A stretch of 64,000 bases of DNA from CAJQQY01 sp964352225 (GTDB lineage: Bacteria > Bacteroidota > Bacteroidia > Chitinophagales > Saprospiraceae): the NCBI GenBank assembly GCA_964352225.1, contig CAYGRM010000003.1, positions 3,751 to 67,750 on the forward strand, in the 5' to 3' direction. Every line of letters starts with the position of its first letter. Positions within the stretch are counted from its first letter, which is position 1. A model generated the notes under the pieces. The model saw only the letters and a list, made by a program, of their open reading frames with translations, was not told the origin of the DNA and did no database searches. Below are positions 16,731-25,827 of this stretch, piece after piece. The position numbers and the translations under genes were made by a program.

Positions 16731-17768
16731 TTACCTCTCAACATAAAACATTTCTAACAACCCTTTTCCCTTTGCTTGAATCTTTCCTCTTGGTGTAAAA
16801 GAAAATCCAGAAGTTTCTTTTAATAAATCATAAGAGGATTGACTGATATTTATTTTTCCAATGGTTCCATTTTCTTCCATTCTTGCAGCAATGTTTACGG
16901 TGTCTCCCCAGATGTCGTAGGCAAATTTCTTTAGCCCAACAATTCCTGCAACCACCGGTCCAGAATGAATTCCAATTCGAAACTCAAAAGGTTTTTTTCC
17001 TTGCTCAAGTCTCATTGCAGTTGTTTTTTCAATAAAGTCTAGAATAGCCAAAGCCGCTTCTACAGCATCATTGGGATTGGTCATATTATGCATCGGCACA
17101 CCTGCTGCTGCCATATATGCATCGCCAATTGTTTTGATTTTCTCCACTCCATGTTTTTCCATAATCAAATCAAATGCACTATAATAATAATTGAGTTCTT
17201 CCAACAATTCTACAGGATTCAACCTTTCGGCATGTTGACTAAATCCTTTTATATCAGCAAAGAACACGGTGACTAAATCATAATGTTTAGGAGTAGCTGA
17301 TCCATGATTTTCTATTTCTTTTGCGATTTCTTTTGGTAGGATATTAAGAATTAATTCTTCGAGATTGGTTAAAGTCTCCTTTATCGATTCTGAGTTTTTT
17401 TTCTGCCTGAGTTTAGAAATACAACTATTGATAGCTTGCTGTAGATCTTCGAACTTAATTGGTTTGATTAAATAATCTAACGCATTCATTCGTAATGCTT
17501 TGAGCACATAGTGATTATAGGAAGTAATAAAGATAGTTTGAAAAGAAGGATTGTCATATTGACCTAGCATCTCGAAACCAGTCATATCAGTCATTTCAAC
17601 ATCTAAAAAAATAAGGTCTGGTTGATGAATTTTAATTTTTTCAATTCCTTCACTTCCGCTTTTAGCAGTATCAAGAATTTCTACAAAAGGGAAATTCATT
17701 GTAATCATATCTCCCAGTAGACTTTTGATAAAAGGATCATCATCGATAATTAAACTTTTAATTTTCAT
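16731..17768 (-). CDS. Response regulator with class III adenylate cyclase output
   Basis: The 345-residue protein joins a receiver domain (1-120; acidic pocket D9-D11, phospho-site D56, S83, K102) to a short coil and a class III cyclase domain (160-345). Metal ligands are D172 (FFADIKGF) and D216 (TIGDAYM). Substrate residues are K212 and D285 (YDIWGDTVN), the pair that selects ATP, with N292 and R296 for the transition state. So cAMP is the likely product. The gene follows the LytTR regulator by 13 bases, and their receivers are close paralogues, which suggests one input kinase controlling both DNA binding and cAMP. Confidence 0.92.
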   Translation of the reverse strand: MKIKSLIIDDDPFIKSLLGDMITMNFPFVEILDTAKSGSEGIEKIKIHQPDLIFLDVEMTDMTGFEMLGQYDNPSFQTIFITSYNHYVLKALRMNALDYLIKPIKFEDLQQAINSCISKLRQKKNSESIKETLTNLEELILNILPKEIAKEIENHGSATPKHYDLVTVFFADIKGFSQHAERLNPVELLEELNYYYSAFDLIMEKHGVEKIKTIGDAYMAAAGVPMHNMTNPNDAVEAALAILDFIEKTTAMRLEQGKKPFEFRIGIHSGPVVAGIVGLKKFAYDIWGDTVNIAARMEENGTIGKINISQSSYDLLKETSGFSFTPRGKIQAKGKGLLEMFYVER

Positions 17769-17781
17769 AGTAAGCTAAATT

Positions 17782-18537
17782 TCATTTTGATAATGATTCC
17801 CACCATGTTTTAAATTCCTCTTTTTTTCTACGTGCAATTGGAATACTCGTTCCATCTGAGAGCACTAGAGAAATACTATTCGGATAAGATTTAATATGTA
17901 AAGAATTAACGAGATGAGATTTATGACAGCGAAAAAATCCTTTGTCATTTAATAGCTCTTCTAAATCTCCCAGAGTTTTGGAAGCAAGATTCTTTTTTTG
18001 ATTGGCCAAATAGATAAAACTATAATTTCGTTCTCCTTCAATACGAACTATATTTTTTAGCATCATTTGTAATTCTCCGTCGTGAGTTTGCAAGGTTAAT
18101 ATTTTTTCGGAAGAATTGGTGGTTTTCAAATTATGAAGCGCTTGCTTAATATTATTGGAATCTTTATTTTTTCCCACATAAGATTTATAGCGTTTAATTG
18201 CTGCCTTGAGTTCTCCCAGATCAATCGGTTTAACTAAATAATCCATCGCATTAAAACGAATAGCTTTGATAGCATAGTGGCTGTAAGATGTAATAAAAAT
18301 GGTTTGAAAATTTATATCACTCAGTTTAGCCAACATTTCAAATCCAGTCATGTCTGCCATTTCTACATCCAAAAAAATCAAATCAGGTTGGAAGGTTTTG
18401 ATTTTTTGTAAGCCTTCAGCACCACTACTTGCCATAGAAAGTACTTCTACTTCTGGGAGATATTGATCCAATTTATCTTGCAATAAATCTCGGATAAATG
18501 GATCATCATCAATAATTAAGCTTTTGATTTTATTCAT
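17782..18537 (-). CDS. LytTR-family response regulator
   Basis: From the ATG at 18537 the 251-residue protein is a receiver (MNKIKSLIIDDDPFI; phospho-site D57; TSYSHYAIKAIRFNAMDYLVKPI) plus a LytTR DNA-binding domain (about 145-251: MLKNIVRIEGERNYSFIYL, FFRCHKSHLVNSLHI, ISLVLSDGTSIPIARRKK). The open frame continues to 18651, but those 38 residues look unlike a receiver. LytTR domains bind direct repeats, and such repeats stand in the promoter of the divergent gene at 18824. It heads a two-gene unit with the receiver-cyclase. Confidence 0.92.
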   Translation of the reverse strand: MNKIKSLIIDDDPFIRDLLQDKLDQYLPEVEVLSMASSGAEGLQKIKTFQPDLIFLDVEMADMTGFEMLAKLSDINFQTIFITSYSHYAIKAIRFNAMDYLVKPIDLGELKAAIKRYKSYVGKNKDSNNIKQALHNLKTTNSSEKILTLQTHDGELQMMLKNIVRIEGERNYSFIYLANQKKNLASKTLGDLEELLNDKGFFRCHKSHLVNSLHIKSYPNSISLVLSDGTSIPIARRKKEEFKTWWESLSK

Positions 18538-18649
18538 ATTTGAATTATAACATTCTTTATTTAATTCCAACTCATCAGTTCTTCCTTCTTTAATCATTCC
18601 CTGTCTGTAAGATAAATATTTTTTTTTAGCTGTAAATAAGAATTGACCC

Positions 18650-18753
18650 AACGGTTGATCGAACGGTAAATTAAGTTAAAGTTGACTGGTAGATAAATTG
18701 ATTTACCATAGGATAAAAACCTCTTTCTAGTTCGGTGGAGATGGCTATATTAC
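18650..18753. promoter_or_regulatory. Divergent promoter region with LytTR-type direct repeats (site A)
   Basis: Facing the 18824 gene, ACTGGTAGATAAA (18685-18697) and ACCATAGGATAAA (18705-18717) are 20 bp apart. A TTT (18724-18726) and TATATTAC (18746-18753) follow, a plausible -33/-7 pair 19 bp apart. On the other side AACGGTTGATCGAACGGT (18650-18667) carries two AACGGT words 12 bp apart, facing the regulator gene at 18537. The same pattern returns before 24421 and 25934. Confidence 0.6.
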
Positions 18754-18823
18754 AGCTATTATTCTGAATGGAAACAATTCTGTATTCCATCTCTATTTAT
18801 TTATTTTTAAAACCCACTAAAAA

Positions 18824-20005
18824 ATGAAAAACATTTATCTTTTTATTATTGCATTTTCAGTACTATTCAATACTAGTTTAATTGGTCAAGTAACCTGTGG
18901 TCAGGACACACTCCAGTATGGCAGAGCGAAAGCCGATTTAGTTATCGGTCAACTATTTGGACTTGGACTTTCAGGGCCTTTTACTGCTGCGGGCCAAAGA
19001 TTTGAAGTGCCAACTGGGGCTTCTGTAGAGGTTTCAGGATTTACACTTTTTGCTCAAGAGATAAATGGAGATACTTCTTCTGTACGTTGTGCCATTTATG
19101 AAGCCGACCTTACTAGTGGATTGCCAACTGGAGTAGCACTTGCTATGGTGGAGTTGATTGTTACCACGGAAGTCACCTACATTAACTTTGATTTCCCGGT
19201 AACCTTGACGCAGGATTTTGTGATCACGACTGAAAACCTTTCTCCTACAGCATTGATTATGACCACCAATAGTGGTATGACAGGTGCTGGTCAAGGAGAG
19301 CAACTGGCTTTACTTTTATTTCAAGGAGACTGGGTTGTTGCTGAAACCGTAGGCCCTCCTGGCGGCGCTTTCAATCTCGACTTTATCATGGAGCCTTTCG
19401 TGAATTATGATATTACAGCTGGAGCTTCTTCCGATGTAATTGATAACACCGTATTCGTAGATTCAATTTACAACTTTACGTCCGATCATTCTCCTTTAGT
19501 TGGGAGTCGTTTTTTCAACACAATTGCTTTTAATGAATATTTCGGTGGTTCTATCACTTCTCCAACGGATTGGGATTTTGGTGATGGAAGTTCTGTGGAC
19601 AATAGCGATACGCAAACGCATACTTTCCCTGCTGGAGCAGCTAGTTATACGGTAACTACAACTGCAACCATACAAGGATATACCACAAGTTGTCAAGATG
19701 TTATCGAAACATCATATGATGTGGAGGTAATCAATTCTACTATAGATAATTTACTAAAAAGTTCTATTTCCATTTATCCAAATCCAACAAATGGTTATAG
19801 CCAACTTAGTTTTGAATTGGAGAATACTAAAAGAGTCAATGTTTCAGTATATAATTTATTAGGAATACAAGTAGCAACTTACTCGCTAGGAGAAATAGAT
19901 AGCACCTCTTTAGAGTTGGATCTTACTAATCAACCGTCTGGAATTTATCTTATAGCTATCGAAATAGATGGGCAATCTTTTGTAGAAAAATTGTTAGTCG
20001 ACTAA
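18824..20005 (+). CDS. Secreted PKD-domain protein with T9SS sorting domain
   Basis: The 393-residue protein has a signal peptide (LFIIAFSVLFNTSLIGQ), a beta-rich first half (25-200) without a family I recognise, a PKD-like domain with WDFGDGSSVDNSDTQTHTF (about 247-300), and a C-terminal T9SS domain beginning ISIYPNPTNG (about 318) and ending in a LLVD strand. It should be exported by the type IX system and anchored or released at the surface. Its promoter carries the LytTR-type repeats, and it is divergent from the LytTR gene, so it is a likely target. Confidence 0.85.
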   Translation: MKNIYLFIIAFSVLFNTSLIGQVTCGQDTLQYGRAKADLVIGQLFGLGLSGPFTAAGQRFEVPTGASVEVSGFTLFAQEINGDTSSVRCAIYEADLTSGLPTGVALAMVELIVTTEVTYINFDFPVTLTQDFVITTENLSPTALIMTTNSGMTGAGQGEQLALLLFQGDWVVAETVGPPGGAFNLDFIMEPFVNYDITAGASSDVIDNTVFVDSIYNFTSDHSPLVGSRFFNTIAFNEYFGGSITSPTDWDFGDGSSVDNSDTQTHTFPAGAASYTVTTTATIQGYTTSCQDVIETSYDVEVINSTIDNLLKSSISIYPNPTNGYSQLSFELENTKRVNVSVYNLLGIQVATYSLGEIDSTSLELDLTNQPSGIYLIAIEIDGQSFVEKLLVD

Positions 20006-20069
20006 GAAAAAAACTAACCTCAAAAGTCCTGAATTTTCAATTTGAAAATAATTAGAATAATTTTATAGT

Positions 20070-20106
20070 AAAACCCGATCTCCTTCACAGGAAGATCGGG
20101 TTTTCA
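20070..20106. terminator. Bidirectional terminator between convergent genes
   Basis: AACCCGATCTTCC-type arms (20072-20084 and 20090-20102) flank a short loop with an A-run on the left and a T-run on the right. It serves both the 18824 gene and the hybrid kinase. Confidence 0.85.
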
Positions 20107-20137
20107 TTTTGACAAAATTACCCAATATTGATAATCA

Positions 20138-22717
20138 CTATCTTTTCATTTCAGAAAATATTGGAGCAATCAACTCCTCTGATTTATAGGGTTTCGGGAT
20201 ATAATTATTCATGCCGGAATTATAACAATTATCCACTTCCGATTTTAATAAACTAGCTGTCATAGCGATAATTGGAATCGCAGTTTCTTTTCCTTCTGAT
20301 TTTTCTATTTCTCTGATTTTTCGAGTTGCTTCGAAACCATTCATTACAGGCATTTGTACATCCATCAAAATGAGGTCGTAGTTTCCTGTTTTAAATTTCT
20401 CAACAGCTAACGCTCCATTCTCTACCACATCAATTTTTATATTTTTTATAAAAAAGGATAAATCATCTTGTGCGATCATTTGGTTAAATGGATTGTCTTC
20501 GGCAAGTAAAACTCGAATGCCTTCGAGGGAAGTAGTCATCTTTTTTAATTTGTCTTCGGTGATAATTCCTTCGTTTATCGCATTACTAGCAGCAATGACT
20601 AATGGTAGTTCTATAAAGAAAGTACTACCCTGCCCTTCTTCGCTTTCTGCCCAGATTTTTCCGTTTTGTAATTCAACCAATTGTTTCGAGATACTTAATC
20701 CTAATCCTGTGCCTCCGTAACTTCGAGTCGTAGAATCTTTTGCTTGTTCGAATGCCCCAAATATTTTTTCTACTTTTTCTTTTGGAATGCCTATTCCAGT
20801 ATCCTTGACGATAAATTTCAATCGATCGTTTTCTTTTCGTAACAATATATTTACATTTCCTTTTTCGGTAAACTTGATGGCGTTACCTGCGAGATTAATT
20901 AAAATTTGATTCAGTCGAGTGGGATCACCCATGATTAATTCAGGTACTTCTTCGTCGATTTGATAATTGAGTTGAAGTCCTTTTTCTTCAGCTTTGAATT
21001 TTAAAATTTGAGTGACATTTTCGATGACCGCAACTGGACTCGTTGGAATGGATTCGATATCGAGTTTGCCCGCTTCTATTTTTGATAGATCCAAAACGTC
21101 GTTGAGGATAACGACTAGATTATCAGAACTAGTTTTCATCGCATGAAGAAATACGTCTTGCGAAGGAGGGTGCTCGTTCCGTTCTAAAATCTTGACCATA
21201 CCTGAAATCGCATGCATCGGCGTACGAATCTCGTGGCTCATGTTGGCGAGGAATTGCTCTTTATATTTTTCGGATTGTTCTACTTTTTTCTTTTGTTCCT
21301 CGATGATGGCTTTTTGTTGGCGAGTCACTTTGAGGCGATTAAAAATGACTAAAGCCAAAAATGAAATCAATAAAAGTCCTATTCCGATGGCGATTGACAG
21401 CTTTTGTTGATTCTCCTTTTTTTGAGTTTCTATCGCTACCCGTTTTTCATTTTCCAGGTCATCAATAGCTTTTTGTTTTTCATACTCAGATTGGACTTGC
21501 AATTGGATTGCTGCTTTTTGGTTTTCTTCGCTCTCCAAACTGTCCCGCACTTGAAAATAAAGCTCGTTCATCTCCAATGCCTCTTTGTATTTCCCAGCGG
21601 CCTTGTAAGTGCTAAAGAGATTCTGGGCAGCTGTTCCAATAGAAGAGAATTCTCCTATTTCTTGAAGAATAGCCAGGCCTCTTTTACCATAAGAAATTGC
21701 TTTGGTATGATGCCCTTGAGCAGCATAAATACTCCCCATGACAATTATGATATTTGCGATGCCCCCCTTGTTCCCTCTTTCTTCAAAAAATTCTAAACCT
21801 GTATTACAATACTTTAATGCAAGCTTATAATCGCCTCGCTCGAAATATCTTTTACCCAGACTCGCTGAAATCCCTGCCACGCCAGGTTTGATTCCCAATT
21901 CCTCAAAAGTTTTCAAAGCCTTTTTAAGATATTCTATTGCCTTAGCGTCGTCTCCTAGTTTTACATAAATGTTGGCAATATTGTTAAGGGTACCTGCTAC
22001 CGCATCTTTTCTACCTACTTCTCCATAGAAGGCTAAATTTTCGGAATAAACGCTAAGCGCTGCTTCGTAATCTCCTAGTTCAAGGTATGTGGTTGCAATG
22101 AAATTTTTAGCACTCGCCTTTCCTTGAAAGTCTCCTACTTCTTCACTGAGTTTAGCGCCCCGATTGAGGTAGTCAAGAGCTTGACTAAGATCCCCTTGCT
22201 TTATTAAAATCACTCCGATATTGGCAAAGATTTGTCCGCTCCTTTTTTTATCCTTCATTTCCTTACTGATCTCTAAACCTTGGAAATAGTATTCGAGCGC
22301 TTTGGATAGGTCCCCTTTTCGGTAGTAAATAGATCCAATATTAGTTAAAGCGTTTCTGATTCCTTTTTTATATCTGATCTCTTTAGAAATCGTTAAACTC
22401 TGGGAATAAGATTCAAATGCCTGGTCAGGTTCACCTTTCGTAATAAAAGAAGTCCCTTGTGTATTTAAGGCTTCAACCATCCACTTTTTATGGCCGGTTG
22501 ATTCTGCCAGGTCATATTCTAATTGAGCAAAATAAAAGGCGCTGTCGGGATTATTAAAGCGGTAGCCATCCCAAGCTATCGTCTGTATGGCTTGTAGACG
22601 GGAGGTGTCGGGAAGTGAGGTGTCGTTCCAAATTGTGAATAGGGAATCGAGATTGACTTGTGCTGCCGCTGAAAAAGAAAGATTTAAGAAAAGGAATGTT
22701 AAGATTAGATTTTTCAT
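20138..22717 (-). CDS. TPR-containing hybrid histidine kinase
   Basis: The 859-residue protein has a signal peptide (ILTFLFLNLSFSAAAQ), about eight tetratricopeptide repeats in the periplasm (50-380; for example AIEYLKKALKTFEELGI), a coil, one membrane helix (about 440-460), a HisKA domain with FLANMSHEIRTPMHAISG, an HATPase domain (N box ILINLAGNAIKF, G1 VKDTGIGIP, G2 GGTGLGLSIS) and a C-terminal receiver (LLAEDNPFN, DLILMDVQMPVMNG, TAS, PKPY). It should sense a periplasmic signal and relay phosphate internally, probably onward through the Hpt protein encoded just upstream. The final targets may be the nearby LytTR and receiver-cyclase proteins. This is inference from position. Confidence 0.92.
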   Translation of the reverse strand: MKNLILTFLFLNLSFSAAAQVNLDSLFTIWNDTSLPDTSRLQAIQTIAWDGYRFNNPDSAFYFAQLEYDLAESTGHKKWMVEALNTQGTSFITKGEPDQAFESYSQSLTISKEIRYKKGIRNALTNIGSIYYRKGDLSKALEYYFQGLEISKEMKDKKRSGQIFANIGVILIKQGDLSQALDYLNRGAKLSEEVGDFQGKASAKNFIATTYLELGDYEAALSVYSENLAFYGEVGRKDAVAGTLNNIANIYVKLGDDAKAIEYLKKALKTFEELGIKPGVAGISASLGKRYFERGDYKLALKYCNTGLEFFEERGNKGGIANIIIVMGSIYAAQGHHTKAISYGKRGLAILQEIGEFSSIGTAAQNLFSTYKAAGKYKEALEMNELYFQVRDSLESEENQKAAIQLQVQSEYEKQKAIDDLENEKRVAIETQKKENQQKLSIAIGIGLLLISFLALVIFNRLKVTRQQKAIIEEQKKKVEQSEKYKEQFLANMSHEIRTPMHAISGMVKILERNEHPPSQDVFLHAMKTSSDNLVVILNDVLDLSKIEAGKLDIESIPTSPVAVIENVTQILKFKAEEKGLQLNYQIDEEVPELIMGDPTRLNQILINLAGNAIKFTEKGNVNILLRKENDRLKFIVKDTGIGIPKEKVEKIFGAFEQAKDSTTRSYGGTGLGLSISKQLVELQNGKIWAESEEGQGSTFFIELPLVIAASNAINEGIITEDKLKKMTTSLEGIRVLLAEDNPFNQMIAQDDLSFFIKNIKIDVVENGALAVEKFKTGNYDLILMDVQMPVMNGFEATRKIREIEKSEGKETAIPIIAMTASLLKSEVDNCYNSGMNNYIPKPYKSEELIAPIFSEMKR

Positions 22718-22854
22718 TTCGTTTTGGTTTTATTCATTTCAGAAAAAATTGGAGCTAACAACTGCCTAGTGTAAAAGGTGACTTTTCAAACTAATTGATA
22801 AAAAGAGGAATGGTTTAAAGGATAGGTGTATTTTTATTTTTGAGGATTGGTAAG

Positions 22855-23220
22855 TTAAACAAAATTCTTTTCAATTATAGAATCCACTTCTCCACAAGCT
22901 CCATCTAGTTTCTCTAGAATTCCATTAATTAAAATTTCCAAATCATCTAGAGGCATTGTTTGATACTCGAATTCTAATCGTCGGATGGGCATGACTACAT
23001 TTTGAATCCCAAAGAATTGAAGCTGAGGACTCATCTGATGCAAAGTTTGCCGAATCATTTTTCGGTCATTATCATTTAGGTGTTTTTTCAAATCTTCTAC
23101 CCTAGCTGGAATAAGTTCCTGAAACTGACGGAGGTACCTTTCCAGTCGATTATTATCTCCTCTTGAAATATTAATAAGATTTTGAGGATCAATATAATTT
23201 GTATTCCACTCTATTTCCAT
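22855..23220 (-). CDS. Histidine phosphotransfer (Hpt) protein
   Basis: The ATG at 23220 gives 121 residues in four to five helices. The centre QTLHQMSPQLQFFG (58-71) matches the Hpt motif, with H61 as phospho-acceptor and G71 in the expected place; the usual Lys after His-xx is replaced by a Met. It lies 137 bases upstream of the hybrid kinase on the same strand, so it probably passes phosphate between that kinase's receiver and a response regulator. No other Hpt is visible in the window. Confidence 0.78.
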   Translation of the reverse strand: MEIEWNTNYIDPQNLINISRGDNNRLERYLRQFQELIPARVEDLKKHLNDNDRKMIRQTLHQMSPQLQFFGIQNVVMPIRRLEFEYQTMPLDDLEILINGILEKLDGACGEVDSIIEKNFV

Positions 23221-23340
23221 GATCAAATAATTAAGTGTTTTTCCTTTTCCAACAAGTTAAATATTATTCTGTAGGTAAAAAAACAATTGTAGAATATGTG
23301 CAAATCGGTTTTCAGTTAATTCATTGTAGTCAAGGAATAA

Positions 23341-23376
23341 AAGAAAGTAGTCAAGATAATAACCTTGACTACTTTC
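23341..23376 (-). terminator. Hairpin after the lipoprotein gene, probable terminator
   Basis: AGAAAGTAGTCAAG (23341-23354) and CTTGACTACTTTCT (23363-23376) form a perfect 14-bp stem. On the minus strand it is followed by TTTTATTCC, a weak T-run. A third copy of GTAGTCAAGG lies at 23325. Confidence 0.6.
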
Positions 23377-23425
23377 TCTTAATTTAGATAGTTAAATCTA
23401 AAAAAATAGGTAATAGATTATTATT

Positions 23426-24103
23426 CTAGTTTACTTTTATTTTATCTGATTCATTCATCACGTCGCTAGGTGCTCCGAAAATAAACCATGGAAAAGTCGC
23501 AGCTCCATCCATAATGATTGAACAAGATTGATATAAACCCCGATACTGATCCGCTGGAGCATTATTCCCTTGTCCGTTATCATATACTGTGAAGTAGACA
23601 TAGTTTCCAACAGAGTTTGGATTACAAGGTGGTGCAGGAGCTCCCGGTGGCGGTGGCGGTGGTGATGGAAATGTATTGACAATCACTTCCGTAATAATAC
23701 CGCCGTAGATGGCATAATTCCCATCAACCACCATGCTTGTGGTCTCTAGCAAATAATGAGCTTCAAAAGGCCCAAATGCTTGCTGTACTTCAGCACTGCC
23801 ATGAGCTCCTCCATTATTTTCTGTACCTGAGAAGCTAATGGTAGTTGTTCCTCCAAAGCCCGTATAATTACCATGGGCATGAGCGCTATTAGACCTGGTA
23901 GTCGCACTAGAAGATGAGTTACTTGGCAGTACGTCCAGAGAAATAACTTCCCAAGCCGGAATGTCACTATCATTGTTCATAATCCACACAGAACTAGGTT
24001 CTTCTACTTGTTGATAGTCAACATCTGTTGGAGTAGTTTCTTCTTTTGCACATCCGAACATAAGAGCAAGTAAAAGAGTCGATAAAAATAATAACTTTTT
24101 CAT
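23426..24103 (-). CDS. Lipoprotein of unknown function
   Basis: The ATG at 24103 gives 225 residues with a lipoprotein signal (LLLALMFGCAKEE, Cys18). The longer frame to 24160 begins inside the promoter and is rejected. The body is rich in Ser, Gly and Asn, with a glycine-histidine stretch (HAHGNYTGFGGTTTISFSG) and a proline run (FPSPPPPPPGAPAPPCNP) around residue 145. No family is recognised. It is divergent from the 24421 gene, and the 24276-24318 palindrome lies in its upstream region, so it may be in the same regulon. Confidence 0.65.
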   Translation of the reverse strand: MKKLLFLSTLLLALMFGCAKEETTPTDVDYQQVEEPSSVWIMNNDSDIPAWEVISLDVLPSNSSSSATTRSNSAHAHGNYTGFGGTTTISFSGTENNGGAHGSAEVQQAFGPFEAHYLLETTSMVVDGNYAIYGGIITEVIVNTFPSPPPPPPGAPAPPCNPNSVGNYVYFTVYDNGQGNNAPADQYRGLYQSCSIIMDGAATFPWFIFGAPSDVMNESDKIKVN

Positions 24104-24420
24104 TTCGTAAAATTTTTGAAGGTTATAAAATGTTAAAAAAATGAGGAAATATTCCTCCATCTTGGCGACTTGTATGTTTGATTTTTAAAAAGAATAATTG
24201 CGCCTTGATGATGTAATATTAGATACAACCTACTCAACAACAAAGCTATTTTTATCCTATGGCAACTTCATTTTCAAACGGTTGATCCAACGGTCAATTA
24301 CCGTTGGATCAACCGTTTAAGCAATCGTCTTCCCATTGGATAAGTATGCCTTGCTTTAGAGTAAGTGTTACCTCTATATTGTGGTCATAATCAATTAATA
24401 ACCTTTGAAAAACCAAGAAA
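24104..24420. other. Divergent intergenic region holding operator site B
   Basis: There is no gene in this stretch. It contains the perfect 19-bp inverted repeat and the 20-bp-spaced direct repeats described at 24276-24382. The rest (24104-24275) shows nothing recognisable. Confidence 0.6.
24276..24382 (+). promoter_or_regulatory. Operator/promoter B: perfect palindrome plus LytTR-type direct repeats
   Basis: A perfect inverted repeat has arms AAACGGTTGATCCAACGGT (24276-24294) and its complement (24300-24318) around CAATT. Each arm holds two AACGGT words 12 bp apart. ACCGTTTAAGCAA (24312-24324) and CCCATTGGATAAG (24332-24344) are 20 bp apart and abut TTG (24351-24353) and TATATTGT (24375-24382), a fair -33/-7 pair with 21 bp spacing. 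The direct repeats end 6 bases before the -33, a position suited to activation. Confidence 0.6.
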
Positions 24421-24849
24421 ATGAAAACATTAATTATTGCCTTATTGACTTTGACTTCAACGATCATAACAGCACAAAGTACCGTAACATGGGTAGGAGG
24501 AACACCTGGAAATGAGACATCGTGGGACGAACCTAAGAACTGGAGTAATCAACTCGTTCCTAATAAATATTCAAATGTTTATATCCCTGCTGTGTCAACT
24601 TCAACTTTTTCAAATCCTGCTATTACGAATGGAATCATAGAGTTGAATTCTTTGCAAATAGAATCAACGGCTAAACTAACCATTGACAAAATGGCAAAAC
24701 TTATTGTACGTGGAAATGCAGATGGCATATTTGCTGGTAATGTCAATATCAAAGGTTCTTTCATTGTATGGGATGAGGTAAGTGATAAAGAAATAGATGT
24801 GAAAGTTGCTTTACTAAATAGTTATACTTCGCCTTATTCTAAATATTAA
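24421..24849 (+). CDS. Small secreted protein, paralogue of the 25934 product
   Basis: The 142-residue product has a signal peptide ending at TAQ (about 19) and then the motif TWVGGTPGNETSWDEPKNWS, as seen at the start of large secreted beta-helix proteins. Later strands (LNSLQIESTAKLTID, KLIVRGNADGIFAGNVNIKGSFIV) read like the first rungs of a right-handed beta helix. So it may be a one-domain beta-helix cap. It ends without a T9SS domain. Its sister at 25934 is about 65% identical by eye. Both have LytTR-type repeats at the same distance upstream. Confidence 0.75.
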   Translation: MKTLIIALLTLTSTIITAQSTVTWVGGTPGNETSWDEPKNWSNQLVPNKYSNVYIPAVSTSTFSNPAITNGIIELNSLQIESTAKLTIDKMAKLIVRGNADGIFAGNVNIKGSFIVWDEVSDKEIDVKVALLNSYTSPYSKY

Positions 24850-24866
24850 TCTTAAAAAACCAAAAG

Positions 24867-24907
24867 CTGGGTATCATTTAATTATGATACCCAGTAAACT
24901 TTTTAGG
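24867..24907 (+). terminator. Terminator between convergent 24421 and LytTR genes
   Basis: CTGGGTATCAT (24867-24877) and ATGATACCCAG (24884-24894) form a perfect 11-bp stem, followed by TAAACTTTTT. An A-rich run on the left lets it serve the minus-strand gene too. Confidence 0.75.
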
Positions 24908-24918
24908 TTTGCTATTTT

Positions 24919-25644
24919 TCATTGAAATGATTCCCACCATATTTTAAAATCATCTTTTTTTCTACGTGCAATCGGAATGCTAGAACCATCGGAAAGCATT
25001 ACTAGACTACTATTGGGATATGTTCTAATATGAGTAGAATTAATTAGGTGAGATTTATGGCATCGAAAAAACCCTTTTTCATCTAAGATATGTTCAAGTT
25101 CGCCTAATGTCTTACTAGAAAGTTTTTTCTTTTGATTTTTCAAATATATAAAACTGTAATTACGATCTCCTTCAATTCGAATAATATTTCTTAGGATAAA
25201 TTGTATCTCTCCCTCTTGAGTTTGCAAAACTAATGTTGGCTCGCTACTCTTATGCTTTTTCGCATTATTTCTTTTTACAAATATTCGATACCGATTAATG
25301 GCTTGTTTAAGCTCTTTCGGATTGAAAGGTTTGACCAAAAAATCAAAGGCATTAAATCGGATGGCTTTGATCGCATATTGGCTATAAGAAGAAATGATAA
25401 TCGTTTGAAAATTAATTTCATCTAACTGTTCCAGCAAATCAAAACCTGTCATATCTCCTAACTCTATATCTAAAAAAATTAAGTCTGGTTGAATCATTTT
25501 TATTTTTACTAGCGCTTCACTTCCGCTACTCGCAACAGAAAATTTAGTCAATTCAGGTAGATATTCATTTAGTTTTTTTTGTAATAAATTTCTAATTAGC
25601 AAATCATCATCAATGATTAATGATTTTATTTTAAGGGTTTTCAT
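24919..25644 (-). CDS. LytTR-family response regulator, second copy
   Basis: The 241-residue protein has a receiver (IKSLIIDDDLLI; phospho-site D59; SSYSQYAIKAIRFNAFDFLVKPF) and a LytTR domain (about 135-241: FILRNIIRIEGDRNYSFIYL, FFRCHKSHLINSTHIRTYP, SIPIARRKK). It is a close paralogue of the product at 17782-18537, with a nearly identical recognition segment, so both should bind the same DNA repeats. It is convergent with 24421 and divergent from 25934, both likely targets. Two regulators with the same site may differ in input kinase. Confidence 0.92.
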   Translation of the reverse strand: MKTLKIKSLIIDDDLLIRNLLQKKLNEYLPELTKFSVASSGSEALVKIKMIQPDLIFLDIELGDMTGFDLLEQLDEINFQTIIISSYSQYAIKAIRFNAFDFLVKPFNPKELKQAINRYRIFVKRNNAKKHKSSEPTLVLQTQEGEIQFILRNIIRIEGDRNYSFIYLKNQKKKLSSKTLGELEHILDEKGFFRCHKSHLINSTHIRTYPNSSLVMLSDGSSIPIARRKKDDFKIWWESFQ

Positions 25645-25827
25645 TGGTTATTTTTTTAAAAAAGCCTTTACAAGAAATTTTGCATTTATACTTTTTTTCA
25701 AAATAAATGTGTTGTTTTTTATTTTAAAACATTTTTTAATTATAACAAAATTTTTATTGATAATATTTTATTTGTATTAATAATATTGATAATATACAAC
25801 TAAAATCAAAATTCACCCCTTTTTTTG

